From SVTX01 sp045588675 (GTDB lineage: Bacteria > Bacillota > Clostridia > Oscillospirales > CAG-272): a stretch of 44,104 nucleotides of DNA. Position 1 is the first letter of the stretch; the number at the start of each line of letters is the position of its first letter. The position numbers and the translations under genes were made by a program. Shown in pieces: positions 32,221 to 41,412 of this stretch. The DNA is taken from contig JAZNER010000007.1 of NCBI GenBank assembly GCA_045588675.1, positions 1 to 44,104 of the forward strand, read 5' to 3'. The notes below the pieces were generated by a model. That model saw only the letters and a program-made list of their open reading frames with translations. It was not told the origin of the DNA and did not search any database.

Positions 32221-34620
32221 TTATTCCTCACTCTCGGAGAGCAGAATGTATCTTTGTTGAGCCTGAGTGTGTCCCGAAGCGGCGGCTTTTCTGTAATAAG
32301 AGAGCGCATCTCTCTTATTCTTTATTCCCGTGCCCGCGCCCTCCTCACAGCAAAGTCCGTAGCTGTAACAGGCGTTGGCATTTCCTCTGTCTGCCGACAG
32401 CTTTAGCCACTTTATAGCCTTGATGTCATTTTCCTTGATGCCAACTCCGTGCCGTAAGCACCAGCCGTAGCTGTAGCAGGCATCAACATTTCCAAGCTCT
32501 GCCGCTTTTTTATAGCATCTTGCGGCGGCGGCTTCATTTTTCTTAACCATTCCCTTGCCGTCAAAAAGCGCGTCGCCAAGCTTGTTCATAGCGGCGGCAA
32601 GCGTTTGGTCGTCGGGCATTCTTGAGCCGTTTGAAAATGTGGCTTTTTCAAGAGAGAAGGGGCTTTCGTAATATCCCTTCAAATCTCCGCCAAAGACAAA
32701 GATTTTTGAAACCTCTCTCTGCGCGCCTCTGTGTCCCATAGAAGCGGCAAGCGCAATATGCTCAAAGGATTGAATATAGTTTTGAGGTGACGGATTGCTT
32801 CTTGCCACCAGCATTCCAAGCCTGTATTGAGCCTCGATTTTGGATTCGGCGTCAAGTCTTGCCCTGTCGGCAAATCTTTCGGGGAAGGCGAAGAGCGGCA
32901 CGGCATTCTCTACATCGGATATTACCGCCTTTGCATACCAACGCTTTGCGTCTTCTCGGTTTTTAGGTATTCCTCTGCCCTCATCTGCAAAAATTCCCAT
33001 CGCAAGTATTGACGGCAAATGTCCCTTTCTCGCCGCGCGCAGAATAAATCCTCTTGCAGAGCCAAGCTCACCCTTTTTATCTCCGCTCGAAATTATTACA
33101 TTTCCCGCGCGGAACAACGCCTCAGGATTTCCGCCTTCGGCGGCCTTTTTATATAATGATAAAGCCTCGTCAAGATTAATTTGTGTTCCTATGCCCTTTT
33201 CATAGCAAAGACCGAGGGAGAGTATAGCATCTGTGTTTTGTTTGCCGTCGCCACGAGGAGTGCCTTGATTTGCTGACAGCTTGAAGGCTCTGTAAGCCTC
33301 AAATTCATTTTTCTCAACGCCTACTCCATAGAAAAGACATTCGCCCTTAAAATATCCCGCCTCTGACGAGCCCTTGTCTGCTCCAAGACAAAAATATTCA
33401 AATGCACCTGCCTCGTCCTTGTCTGTTCCAAGCCCCTTGAGCTTACAAAGTCCTATTCGCCACAGGGCTGAAACGCAAGAATCGTCTGCTTCGTATGCGC
33501 CGAGATAATGCTTGTAAGCATTGGCTCTGTTTCTGACAGTTCCTATTCCTTCAAAAAAGCAGTTCCCAAGCTCGTATTCAGAATAGGCGTGACCTGCGGC
33601 GGCAGCTGCCCCGAACATTTTATATGCAAGAGCCTCGTCCTTTTTGGTGCCTCTGCCCTCAATATTCATCATTCCCGCTTCATACATAGCGCCGATATGA
33701 CCCTGCTTTGCCGCATCTTCAAAATATTTATATGATTTTGCAAAGTTCTGTTCAACGCCTATCCCCTTGTCGTAGCAGCTTGCCAATCTGAACAACGCCT
33801 GCGGATTGTTGTCGCGCGCGGCGTTCAAATAATGATTGATTGCTTTTTCAAGGTCCTGCTCGCGTCCATCTCCCATCTCACAGCACACGCCAAGTCGGCA
33901 TTCGGCGTTTGAATTGCCCATATATGCCGCCCTCATAAAAAGCTCTATTGCATATTGCTTATTTTGCTCAACACCGTGACCGTATAAGTAGCAGCCGCCA
34001 AGGTTATTTGCGGCGGTATGCGAGCCAAGCTCCATAGCTCTGCGGTAAAGCTCAAGCGAAATCTCATAGTCTATCTCGCACCCAATTCCAAACTCACGGC
34101 AGATACCGAGCGCGCAAATACAATCGGCATCGCCAAGCTCAGCGCCCTTTGAAAACGCCTCGTATGCTAAAGAATAGTCCTGTGTACAGCCAAAGCCACT
34201 GTTATAGCAAAGGCCTGTTTTATAATATCCCGTTGCACAGCCTCTGTCTGCCGCGTTTTTATAATATTCAAATGCTTGGGCGGGGTTATAGGAAGCATTT
34301 TGCTGATTTGCATATTGATTCCCAAGAAACAGAGATGACAGGGCACAGCCGTCCGACGCCGCCTTTTGCAAAAGCCTTATCGCACTGTCAAAATCAAGCT
34401 CGCCCGTCTGCATAAGTGAAATAGTATCGTGATAGAGAGCTTCGGCAGAAGCGCATATATCCTCAGGATTTTTTGAATTTTGGTTATCCTCAGGGTCAAG
34501 GCTTGTCAGGTCAAGCTCCAACGCCAAAAGCTCTTGCTCATTTTTATCTATATTGTCCTGCTTTACTTGGTCAAGCTGTTCAAGATTGAGCTCGTTTTGT
34601 TTGTTTTCGCCGTTTTCCAT
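32221..34620 (-). CDS. Large Sel1-repeat (SLR) protein
   Basis: A 799-residue cytoplasmic protein with no signal peptide and about 19 tandem Sel1-like repeats (two-helix units of about 36 residues; for example AFEYYKNAADRGCATGYYKTG, and units ending YSYGLCCEEGAG and YRKAAASGHTQAQ). Repeats begin after an acidic, Gln/Glu/Asn-rich N-terminus of about 55 residues. The solenoid should be a protein-protein scaffold. SLR proteins act in signalling, stress or host interaction, but nothing here tells which. It starts 37 nt after proB with an AGGAGG site, so it may be cotranscribed. It is long for a bacterial SLR protein. Confidence 0.9.
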   Translation of the reverse strand: MENGENKQNELNLEQLDQVKQDNIDKNEQELLALELDLTSLDPEDNQNSKNPEDICASAEALYHDTISLMQTGELDFDSAIRLLQKAASDGCALSSLFLGNQYANQQNASYNPAQAFEYYKNAADRGCATGYYKTGLCYNSGFGCTQDYSLAYEAFSKGAELGDADCICALGICREFGIGCEIDYEISLELYRRAMELGSHTAANNLGGCYLYGHGVEQNKQYAIELFMRAAYMGNSNAECRLGVCCEMGDGREQDLEKAINHYLNAARDNNPQALFRLASCYDKGIGVEQNFAKSYKYFEDAAKQGHIGAMYEAGMMNIEGRGTKKDEALAYKMFGAAAAAGHAYSEYELGNCFFEGIGTVRNRANAYKHYLGAYEADDSCVSALWRIGLCKLKGLGTDKDEAGAFEYFCLGADKGSSEAGYFKGECLFYGVGVEKNEFEAYRAFKLSANQGTPRGDGKQNTDAILSLGLCYEKGIGTQINLDEALSLYKKAAEGGNPEALFRAGNVIISSGDKKGELGSARGFILRAARKGHLPSILAMGIFADEGRGIPKNREDAKRWYAKAVISDVENAVPLFAFPERFADRARLDAESKIEAQYRLGMLVARSNPSPQNYIQSFEHIALAASMGHRGAQREVSKIFVFGGDLKGYYESPFSLEKATFSNGSRMPDDQTLAAAMNKLGDALFDGKGMVKKNEAAAARCYKKAAELGNVDACYSYGWCLRHGVGIKENDIKAIKWLKLSADRGNANACYSYGLCCEEGAGTGIKNKRDALSYYRKAAASGHTQAQQRYILLSESEE

Positions 34621-34657
34621 TTGCTCTGCCTCCTATCTTTTGTATTTTATATTTATA

Positions 34658-35446
34658 TTACTTTTTCGCAGTAAAATATGTGCCTATATGCTTTCCGTCG
34701 TACAAATCATATAGAATTTCGGGGTTTTGACCGTTCATAATGAACATAGGTATTCCGATTTCTGTGACCATTTTTGCAGCCACAAGCTTTGCTTCCATTC
34801 CGCCCGTTCCGCGTTCAGTTCCTGCTCCGCCCGCAAAATTCATTATCCCGTCAATATCTTCAACGCGGTCAATAAATTTAGCGTCCTTATTTTTTCTCGG
34901 GTCGCTGTCGTAAAGGCCGTCAATGTCAGACAGATTAATCAAAATGTCAGCCTCGCAAAGCTTTGAAACATAACCCGACAAAATATCGTTTCCGCCGAAC
35001 TTTGTCAGCTCGTCGGTTGAAACTGCGTCGTTTTCGTTGACAATCGGTATAACTCCCATTGACAGCAAGGTGTTAAATGTGTTCTGCGCTGCTGTAAGCC
35101 GCACGGGAATGTCAATAACATCCCGTGTCATAAGTATTTGAGCAACCTTGTGTCCGTAATCCGAGAAAAATCTATCATAAATCTTCATAAGCTCGCTCTG
35201 CCCGATAGAAGCCATCGCCTGCTTTTCCTCAAGAGAGGACGGACGGTGACCAAGTCCTGTTTTTGCAACACCTGCACTAACCGCGCCTGAGGAAACCAAA
35301 ACTATTTCCATTCCTGTGTTTTTAAGGTCGGACAAGGTCTTTACAAGCGCTTCAATTCTTCTCAAATTCAATTTGCCCGACGAATGTGTAAGAGTTGATG
35401 TGCCTACCTTTATGACAGCTCTGCGGCAATTTTTGAACAAACTCAT
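34658..35446 (-). CDS. proB: Glutamate 5-kinase, short form
   Basis: A 262-residue amino-acid kinase that phosphorylates glutamate in the first step of proline synthesis. It has VIKVGTSTLTHSSGKLN at the N-terminus, LVSSGAVSAGV, the substrate region IPIVNENDAVSTDEL and FGGNDILSGYVS, and IDGLYDSDPRKN. The C-terminal PUA domain of E. coli ProB is absent, as in many Firmicutes. proA is not adjacent; the next gene in the same direction encodes the Sel1-repeat protein. Confidence 0.94.
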   Translation of the reverse strand: MSLFKNCRRAVIKVGTSTLTHSSGKLNLRRIEALVKTLSDLKNTGMEIVLVSSGAVSAGVAKTGLGHRPSSLEEKQAMASIGQSELMKIYDRFFSDYGHKVAQILMTRDVIDIPVRLTAAQNTFNTLLSMGVIPIVNENDAVSTDELTKFGGNDILSGYVSKLCEADILINLSDIDGLYDSDPRKNKDAKFIDRVEDIDGIMNFAGGAGTERGTGGMEAKLVAAKMVTEIGIPMFIMNGQNPEILYDLYDGKHIGTYFTAKK

Positions 35447-35632
35447 TAAAAAATTCTCACTTTCCCAAAAAAATTTTCAAAAACCTCTTTAAATATTTTA
35501 AATTTTGTATTATAATAATAAAAAGAGCATTTTTATACCTATCCATAATTATACAACAGTTTTCGTTCTTTTTCAAGTATATTTTCAAAACTCGGAAAAA
35601 ATTTAATCAATACATAAATTGGGGGATGTTTT

Positions 35633-36196
35633 ATGAAACAAAAGTACACATTAACTATTGCCGATATGGACGTCAATGTAATCACAGAGGAAAGTCAAGA
35701 ATCGGTTGAGTACATAGTTGGCATTCTTGACAGAAAAATCAGAGAAATACTTCTTAAAAGCAAAAGATGCTCAAAGAACGAGGCGGCTCTTCTTTGCGCT
35801 CTCGACATTTGCGCAGACAAAATAAAGACTAAGGAGCAGCTTGACGAGGCTGAAGGTCAGCTTGAGGAATCGGTTGATGAAATAAAGAAGCTCGTAGCAA
35901 AGCTTGAAAAGCTTGAAGCAAAGTCCAAGGACTTGTCTGATGAAAAGGCAAGACTCGAGCTTGAAAACAGCAAGCTTCGCGCGCTTCTTGACGAAGCGAG
36001 AAACGGCACTGAAATCTCTGACGAGGATATTGCCGCAGCAGGAGCTCCCGCGCCTATTAAGGAAGCTCTTGAAGCAGAGAAATTAACGCCCCCTACCGAC
36101 ACCGACGGCGAAACAGTTAAAGCAACGCCAAAAAAGAAATCAACTCGCAACAGAGTAGGCTCTATGTTTGACTTACTCACATTCAGCGATATTTAA
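35633..36196 (+). CDS. zapA: Cell division protein ZapA
   Basis: A 187-residue FtsZ-associated protein. The N-terminal globular domain (KYTLTIADMDVNVITEES, then VEYIVGILDRKIREIL) matches ZapA, and a long coiled coil of Glu/Lys heptads runs from about 60 to 120. A C-terminal tail (KKKSTRNRVGSMFDLLTF) is an extension beyond the family's usual 90-110 residues. It probably bundles FtsZ filaments in the Z ring. It lies 18 nt upstream of the U32 gene, an arrangement seen often in Clostridia. Confidence 0.87.
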   Translation: MKQKYTLTIADMDVNVITEESQESVEYIVGILDRKIREILLKSKRCSKNEAALLCALDICADKIKTKEQLDEAEGQLEESVDEIKKLVAKLEKLEAKSKDLSDEKARLELENSKLRALLDEARNGTEISDEDIAAAGAPAPIKEALEAEKLTPPTDTDGETVKATPKKKSTRNRVGSMFDLLTFSDI

Positions 36197-36214
36197 TTTG
36201 TTTTCGGGTGTTTA

Positions 36215-38266
36215 ATGAAAAATAAAAATTTGCCCGAGCTCCTATCTCCCGCAGGCTCTCTTGACGCCTTCCGTGCGGCGATTGAGGGCGGAGCTGATGC
36301 TATTTATGTAGGCGGCCCGTCTTTTAACGCGCGGATTAATGCCAAGAATTTCTCTGTTGAGGATTTAAGTGAGGCGGTAAAGCTTGCGCATCTGTACGGA
36401 GTTAAGGTTTACCAGACTGTCAACATCCTTATTCACGGCAGAGAAATTGACGAGCTTTTGGCTATGGCAGAGAGGTCGGCAAGACTTGGGATTGACGCCT
36501 TTATTGTATCAGATATCGGAGTTGCTCGCCTTATTCATTCTCGGTTGCCCGAAATACCTCTTCACGCGAGCACTCAAATGAGTGTTCATAACTCACTTGG
36601 AGCAAGTCTTCTTGGGGATTACGGCTTTTCAAGGGTCGTTCCTGCACGAGAGATGTCCTCAGAGGACATCTCCTCTTTGGTTAAAAACAATCCTCTTGAG
36701 GTTGAAATATTTATACACGGAGCTCTTTGTGTCAGTCATTCGGGACAGTGCCTTTTTTCCTCTCTTGTGGGTGGAAGAAGCGGAAACAGAGGTCTTTGCG
36801 CACAGCCGTGTAGACTTCCTTATGCCTCTCCGAATGAGAGGGTGGGGAATAAATATCCCTTGTCGCTCAAGGATATGTCACTTGCCTCACACATCACAGA
36901 GATTATTGAGAGCGGTGTTCATTCCTTGAAAATTGAGGGAAGAATGAAATCACCCGAATATGTGCTTGGGGTTACGAAAATCTTTAGAAGATTGCTTGAC
37001 GAGCGAAGAAATGCGACACCCGATGAGATGTCTATGCTATCTGAGCTGTTTTCGCGAGGCGGTTTTACAGACGGATATTATACAAAGAATATAAACCACA
37101 GGATGCTGGGTATTCGCTCGGACTATGATAAGCAGGCAAGCCGTGAGGCAGAAAAATTTAATAAAATTCAAAGAAAAATACCGCTCCGTATGAGTGTTGA
37201 ATTGTCTGAGGGTAAGCCCGCGCGCCTTTCTTTAGAAGCAAAAGGCTTTTGCGCAAGTGTCACGGGAGCTGAGCCACAGACGGCTATCAATGCTCCGCTT
37301 GACTATGAAAGCCTCAAAAAACAGCTGTCAAAGCTTGGCGACACCTACTTTTATCTCGAAGGACTTGAAGCCAAGATTAACGGTAAGCTGATTTTGCCGA
37401 TTTCAAGGTTAAATGAGCTTCGCAGAGAGGGAATTGAGGAACTGCTCAGTGCTATGCAGAGTAAAAATGAAATTGCGCTTGGCGAAATCAAGCCATCAAA
37501 GCTCAACCTTCTCCCCAAGAAAAGACGGGTAGCAAGATTTTGGCGCGAGGAGCAGATTTCTCAATCGGCAAGAGAGTTTTTTGATGTAATTTTGCTTCCG
37601 CTTGACAAATATGTAAAGCAGCAAAGGAATTTACGCTCCGACGGATTTTTTATGCCCGCAGTCAGCTTTGACTGTGAAATTCAGGGCTTATGTGAGCTGC
37701 TCGAGCAGGCAAAGAAAAGAAATCCGCGATATATTGTGATTTCAAATCTCGGTCAAATCAAATTGATAAAAGAAAATTTCCCTCTGGCTGAGCTTATTTC
37801 AGATTTCAGATTTAATGTTGCGAATGATGAAAATATTGCATTTTTCGAAAAGCTTGGGTTCTCATCAACAATCCTCTCGGCAGAGCTCACCCTGCCTCAG
37901 ATACGCGACCTGCACGGAGCTAAAGCGGTGATTGCATACGGGCGTATTCCGCTTATGACGCTTGAAAAATGTGTAATCAAGGAGCTTTACGGCGAGAGAA
38001 GCGCTTGCGAGATCTGCAAGGAGCAAAAGGCTCAAATGAAGGATAGACGGGGAATTATATTCCCGGTAATCCGCGAGCTTCCGCACCGCAACCTTGTGCT
38101 TAACAGTCTGCCCACAAATATGTCGGACAGACAAGAGGAGCTTTTTGCGGTCGGCGCAACTGATTTGCATTTTCTGTTTACAGTTGAAAAGACAAACGAG
38201 GTTGACGGGGTAATTGAGGATTTCAAAAATCACCGCGCTCCAAAGGGACAGGTCAGAAGAATATAA
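36215..38266 (+). CDS. U32 family protein, RlhA-type
   Basis: A 683-residue peptidase-U32-family protein. The N-terminus ELLSPAGSLDAFRAAIEGGADAIYVGG and the hallmark HGALCVSHSGQCLFSSLVGG with SGNRGLCAQPCR hold the conserved Cys set. SLKIEGRMKSPEYV and SRGGFTDGYY follow, and a second Cys pair (ACEIC) appears in the C-terminal half before GIIFPVIREL. RlhA-like members hydroxylate C2501 of 23S rRNA, while others were annotated as collagenases. Size and Cys pattern favour the RNA hydroxylation group, but the exact reaction is inference. Confidence 0.87.
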   Translation: MKNKNLPELLSPAGSLDAFRAAIEGGADAIYVGGPSFNARINAKNFSVEDLSEAVKLAHLYGVKVYQTVNILIHGREIDELLAMAERSARLGIDAFIVSDIGVARLIHSRLPEIPLHASTQMSVHNSLGASLLGDYGFSRVVPAREMSSEDISSLVKNNPLEVEIFIHGALCVSHSGQCLFSSLVGGRSGNRGLCAQPCRLPYASPNERVGNKYPLSLKDMSLASHITEIIESGVHSLKIEGRMKSPEYVLGVTKIFRRLLDERRNATPDEMSMLSELFSRGGFTDGYYTKNINHRMLGIRSDYDKQASREAEKFNKIQRKIPLRMSVELSEGKPARLSLEAKGFCASVTGAEPQTAINAPLDYESLKKQLSKLGDTYFYLEGLEAKINGKLILPISRLNELRREGIEELLSAMQSKNEIALGEIKPSKLNLLPKKRRVARFWREEQISQSAREFFDVILLPLDKYVKQQRNLRSDGFFMPAVSFDCEIQGLCELLEQAKKRNPRYIVISNLGQIKLIKENFPLAELISDFRFNVANDENIAFFEKLGFSSTILSAELTLPQIRDLHGAKAVIAYGRIPLMTLEKCVIKELYGERSACEICKEQKAQMKDRRGIIFPVIRELPHRNLVLNSLPTNMSDRQEELFAVGATDLHFLFTVEKTNEVDGVIEDFKNHRAPKGQVRRI

Positions 38267-38306
38267 ATATAATATATAATAAAGAAAAACATAATAAAGA
38301 TATGCG

Positions 38307-38336
38307 AAAAGGACGAGAAAAAATCTCGTCCTTTTT
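38307..38336. terminator. Bidirectional terminator between the U32 gene and the SleC-like locus
   Basis: Twelve-bp stem AAAAGGACGAGA/TCTCGTCCTTTT with a 5-nt loop and T runs on both strands, between two convergent operons. Confidence 0.88.
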
Positions 38337-38384
38337 GATGTTGCTATAAAAATACCGTTGATCAAAAGCTTAAATAGGTATCAT

Positions 38385-38924
38385 TTACTCGTCATACCCA
38401 AGCAATAAATTATGCTGAACCGCCATAGCGTCCCAGGTTTCTCGGTCAACATTTCCGCTTGCCTCTATGTTGTTCCGCCGTTGAAAATCTCTTACAACAT
38501 TTGCAAGCTGACTGTCATATTTACCCAAAAGCGCGATTTCGGGGAAATAATAAAGTCTTGACAGCTCGTTTAACAGATAGCGCACTATATTGACTAAAAG
38601 TCCGTCTTCTCCCTCGCGGATAACATTATCGCGAGGCACACGGGGAAACAGTGCGAGCATAGCGGGGGGCGAGTTTTGTGCAACTGACTGATCATATCTC
38701 TCCTTTAAAAGCTCCCAGGTTTCTCGGTCCGCAGTTCCCGTCGGCTCAAGATTATTTTCATTCTGAAAGGCTATCAAAGCCCTGCGGGTATCATCTCCCC
38801 AGATGCCGTCAATGGGTACGGGATTTATGCTTTCGCTGTGATATGACAATTGCCTGAGGTATTCTTGAAGATTTCTTATTGCATCTTGCTCAAAATTGTT
38901 GGTCATTATCGAAAATCCTTTCAA
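38385..38924 (-). CDS. Peptidoglycan-binding protein, part of a split SleC locus
   Basis: A 179-residue protein with two peptidoglycan-binding type 1 domains. One is at about 12-75, with IDGIWGDDTRRALIAFQNEN and a GTADRETWELL end. The other is at about 103-172, with IVRYLLNELSR, VVRDFQRRNNIEASGNVDRETWDAM. No signal peptide is visible, as is usual for this spore family. It lies 5 nt after the SpoIID-like gene and ends the operon. Together the three proteins cover what SleC-type cortex lytic enzymes carry in one chain. Confidence 0.85.
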   Translation of the reverse strand: MKGFSIMTNNFEQDAIRNLQEYLRQLSYHSESINPVPIDGIWGDDTRRALIAFQNENNLEPTGTADRETWELLKERYDQSVAQNSPPAMLALFPRVPRDNVIREGEDGLLVNIVRYLLNELSRLYYFPEIALLGKYDSQLANVVRDFQRRNNIEASGNVDRETWDAMAVQHNLLLGYDE

Positions 38925-38929
38925 TTAAT

Positions 38930-40327
38930 TTATTCGCCCACATTAAAGCCGGGGAACTGCCCCTCCCCAAGCCGTGAGCCGTTGTATAAATCGTTATAAA
39001 GGCTTGTAATTCCGTTCCACGCAACAGGGCCTACGACGCCTGTCGCGGGAATTCCGTACAGGTTCTGAAAGGCGACGACCGCTTCCTGTGTTCTGCTTCC
39101 AAAATACCCTGTCGGGTTGATTGACGGGATTTCTGAATAGAATTGCGAGATGTAATTCAGATATTCCTGAAGAACTCTGACCTCGGGCGCTTCAACACCT
39201 ATCCGCAAAAATACACCAGGGAAGGGAATTGTATTACCCTCAACATATTCAACAGGTATCGTTCTGACAATTCCGAGATAAGCGTCGTATATCGCGTTCC
39301 AGGTGTTCTCGCCGACAACTCCGTCGGGCGTCAGTCCAAAGGTGTTTTGAGCCGCAATTACCGCGTCGCGTGTAGAGGGTCCGAATGTACTGTCAATTGC
39401 AACGCGGGGTATAGTATTGTAAAAATCCGATAAATAATTAAGGTAATATTGCAGACTGCTAACACCGATATTGCTATCTCCCTCTTCTAAAACGCTTGGA
39501 AACTGCTGTGAAATATCGGCAAGCGTCAAGCCCTCGGAGTTGAGGTCGTTAAGTCTTTTCACACTATTGTAAATCTGCTGGATGTTGTACCAGGTTGCCC
39601 TGCCTACGATACCGTCGGGCGTAAGACCGAAGGTGCGCTGAAAATCCTTGACCGCCTCCTCGGTATCGTATGAAAACACTCCAAACGGAGCGGAGATTTT
39701 AGGTATTGCGGGGTAGTTGTCGGATATGCGGTTTATACGAATTTGCAAGGTGCGGACATCGTCCCCCGTGCTTCCAAGCTGTAACGGACGCGTCGGAACG
39801 CTTGCTGTAATTCCTCTGACCTCGGCATCGGTTACAATGTCAATATTGTCACCGTAATAATAGGTCAGAATTTCATAGGGGGAATAGCCTTGCTCGGCAA
39901 GTGACAGGCTTCCCCATTGAGAAAGACCGTTGCAGGTGACCTCTATTCCGTCGCAATATTGAGCATACAAGGGCTCAACAAAGCCCCGCCTGCTGATATA
40001 ATCGGTAAAGATTTCACGGACGATACGGTTTACATTGTCAAATATATCTCTACCGTTTACAAAGGATTGGTCAATGGCTATCGAATTTGTAATATCAAAA
40101 TCATATCCGCGCGAGCGGTAATATTCTGTAAAAATTCGGTTGAGCGCGAAGGATGTCTGCGCATAAACATTCGCGCGGATCGCGCTGTCGGGCCAGGTCG
40201 GGTAGATCTCACTTGACGCAACATTCGCGATGTAATCGGCAAAGGGGAGCGTTACATTCTGCGCTTCCTCGTTGGGCGCCCCGAGATGCACCGTTATAAA
40301 CTCGGGTATGTAAGGTGTGTTTGGCAT
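38930..40327 (-). CDS. SleC-like cortex lytic protein: SpoIID-type domain plus three peptidoglycan-binding domains
   Basis: A 465-residue protein. Residues 1-170 match the catalytic SpoIID-like domain of SleC: IPEFITVHLGAPNEEAQNV, ASSEIYPTWPDSAIRANVYAQ, ALNRIFTEYYRSRGYDFDIT, YCDGIEVTCNGLSQWGS, and YGDNIDIVTDAEV. Three peptidoglycan-binding domains follow at about 183-250, 278-350 and 365-440, each ending in a GxVGxxTW-like turn. SleC degrades spore cortex during germination in Clostridium. No export signal is present, as for forespore-made cortex enzymes. It starts 17 nt after the upstream gene's end, so all three genes are one operon. Active-site Glu assignment was not possible by eye. Confidence 0.85.
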   Translation of the reverse strand: MPNTPYIPEFITVHLGAPNEEAQNVTLPFADYIANVASSEIYPTWPDSAIRANVYAQTSFALNRIFTEYYRSRGYDFDITNSIAIDQSFVNGRDIFDNVNRIVREIFTDYISRRGFVEPLYAQYCDGIEVTCNGLSQWGSLSLAEQGYSPYEILTYYYGDNIDIVTDAEVRGITASVPTRPLQLGSTGDDVRTLQIRINRISDNYPAIPKISAPFGVFSYDTEEAVKDFQRTFGLTPDGIVGRATWYNIQQIYNSVKRLNDLNSEGLTLADISQQFPSVLEEGDSNIGVSSLQYYLNYLSDFYNTIPRVAIDSTFGPSTRDAVIAAQNTFGLTPDGVVGENTWNAIYDAYLGIVRTIPVEYVEGNTIPFPGVFLRIGVEAPEVRVLQEYLNYISQFYSEIPSINPTGYFGSRTQEAVVAFQNLYGIPATGVVGPVAWNGITSLYNDLYNGSRLGEGQFPGFNVGE

Positions 40328-40344
40328 TTTTCTTACCTCGCAAA

Positions 40345-40806
40345 TTAATCTCTCGGCTGAGGGCGGATCGAATTGTCACCCTCAAGACGCGGATTTTCGG
40401 TTTCAAAAAATATTTCGGGTTCAAGGGAATTTCGGTCACTTTGTCCGTTTTCGGGAAGCGGTACCATATCGGCGTTCTGTATTGCCGTTATTCCCTCAAA
40501 AACGGGAACGTTGGTGTAATACTGCTGGTAATATCCGTCCTTAGTAACGCTTAAATTGTAGGTTTCATAGGATTTTCCGTTGCCGGGTGACAAAGAAAGC
40601 TCGCGAGGCGGTGCGGGAAGCGCAAACTTTTCGGTAAGCCCCGACGCTCCGCTTGTGTAGGTGGCTATAATTGAGCCTCTTCCGCTTTCAAACTCGGGGT
40701 CATAATTGTGCACCGTAACGATTGCCCCTTCAAGCGGAATTGCTCCTCGTGCTGTTGAAACACGGACTATCATATATCCGTAACCTCTGCTTACATCATT
40801 ATTCAT
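40345..40806 (-). CDS. SleC N-terminal-like beta-domain protein
   Basis: A 153-residue protein resembling the N-terminal domain of SleC. A carboxypeptidase-regulatory-like fold with GAIPLEGAIVTVHNYDP and TEKFALPAPPRELSLSP leads into YNLSVTKDGYYQQYYTNVPV and ITAIQNADMVPLPE. In C. difficile and C. perfringens these segments precede the SpoIID-like domain in one polypeptide; here they form a separate first gene. The separation is clean: both genes have complete starts and stops with 17 nt between them. ATAACGGAGG precedes the ATG by about 6 nt. Confidence 0.82.
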   Translation of the reverse strand: MNNDVSRGYGYMIVRVSTARGAIPLEGAIVTVHNYDPEFESGRGSIIATYTSGASGLTEKFALPAPPRELSLSPGNGKSYETYNLSVTKDGYYQQYYTNVPVFEGITAIQNADMVPLPENGQSDRNSLEPEIFFETENPRLEGDNSIRPQPRD

Positions 40807-40848
40807 AACTTGCCTCCGTTATTTCTATATAAAAGAAGTCGCTCGATA

Positions 40849-40877
40849 TAAAAGTATGCCTGAAAATCGGCTTTTGT
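40849..40877 (-). promoter_or_regulatory. Candidate mother-cell or forespore sporulation promoter
   Basis: On the minus strand, CATACTTTTA (40849-40858) fits the CATA-NNN-T(A) -10 region of late sporulation sigma factors. An AAC sits about 17 bp upstream, as in sigma-K promoters, and the -10 also resembles the sigma-E pattern. No sigma-A promoter is seen for the SleC-like operon, unlike neighbouring genes. The assignment of a specific factor is weak. Confidence 0.4.
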
Positions 40878-40976
40878 TACTTTGCTGAAATCACAAGCCG
40901 AAAAGCTGTAAAGGCAATAAACAGCTCAAAAAGCTTAAAATATTTTAAAATAAGGTAAAAAATAAAATAAAAGCTA

Positions 40977-41005
40977 TTGACAAACCGTTTTTTTAGTGAT
41001 ATAAT
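40977..41005 (+). promoter_or_regulatory. Consensus sigma-A promoter for rpmE
   Basis: TTGACA (40977-40982), 17-bp spacer, TATAAT (41000-41005) and extended -10 TG, the best promoter in the window. The remaining gap 40878-40976 is A/T-rich without a gene. Confidence 0.93.
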
Positions 41006-41064
41006 TATTCTACTTGTGAAATCGCTGCCAAATAACAGCGAAATAATTTTGTGAGGTGAATAAA

Positions 41065-41274
41065 ATGAAAGAAGCTATCCAACCTAAGTATGAAGAGTGC
41101 GTGATCAGATGCGCTTGCGGTGAAACTGTTACAACTAAGTCCACAAAGGGCTCTGAGATCAGAGTTGAAGTTTGCTCAAAATGCCACCCCTTCTTTACAG
41201 GTAAGCAGAAATTTGTTGATGCAGGCGGACGTGTTGACAAGTTTAAGAAAAGACTTGAAAATTTCAATAAGTAA
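41065..41274 (+). CDS. rpmE: Ribosomal protein bL31, zinc form
   Basis: A 69-residue large-subunit protein. Cys16, Cys18, Cys37 and Cys40 (CAC, CSKC) form the zinc site of the C+ type, and the segment CHPFFTGKQKFVDAGGRVDKF is the family hallmark. The ATG at 41065 is placed by GAGGTG about 8 nt upstream; an in-frame GTG nine bases earlier overlaps that site. The zinc-less paralogue seen under zinc starvation is not in the window. Confidence 0.97.
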   Translation: MKEAIQPKYEECVIRCACGETVTTKSTKGSEIRVEVCSKCHPFFTGKQKFVDAGGRVDKFKKRLENFNK

Positions 41275-41325
41275 TATCTGTTTTCAAGGCATGATGTTAA
41301 CCGCATAAGGAAAATACCTTAGCAT

Positions 41326-41370
41326 AAAAAAGATTGCGTATGTACACATCGTACCACGCAATCTTTTTTT
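41326..41370 (+). terminator. Rho-independent terminator after rpmE
   Basis: Fourteen-bp stem AAAAAAGATTGCGT/ACGCAATCTTTTTT with an inner GTAC/GTAC pairing and a T run, between rpmE and the SGNH hydrolase gene. Confidence 0.88.
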
Positions 41371-41412
41371 ACTTTTTAAAATACTATAAAAATATAACAG
41401 TGAGGAAATGTT

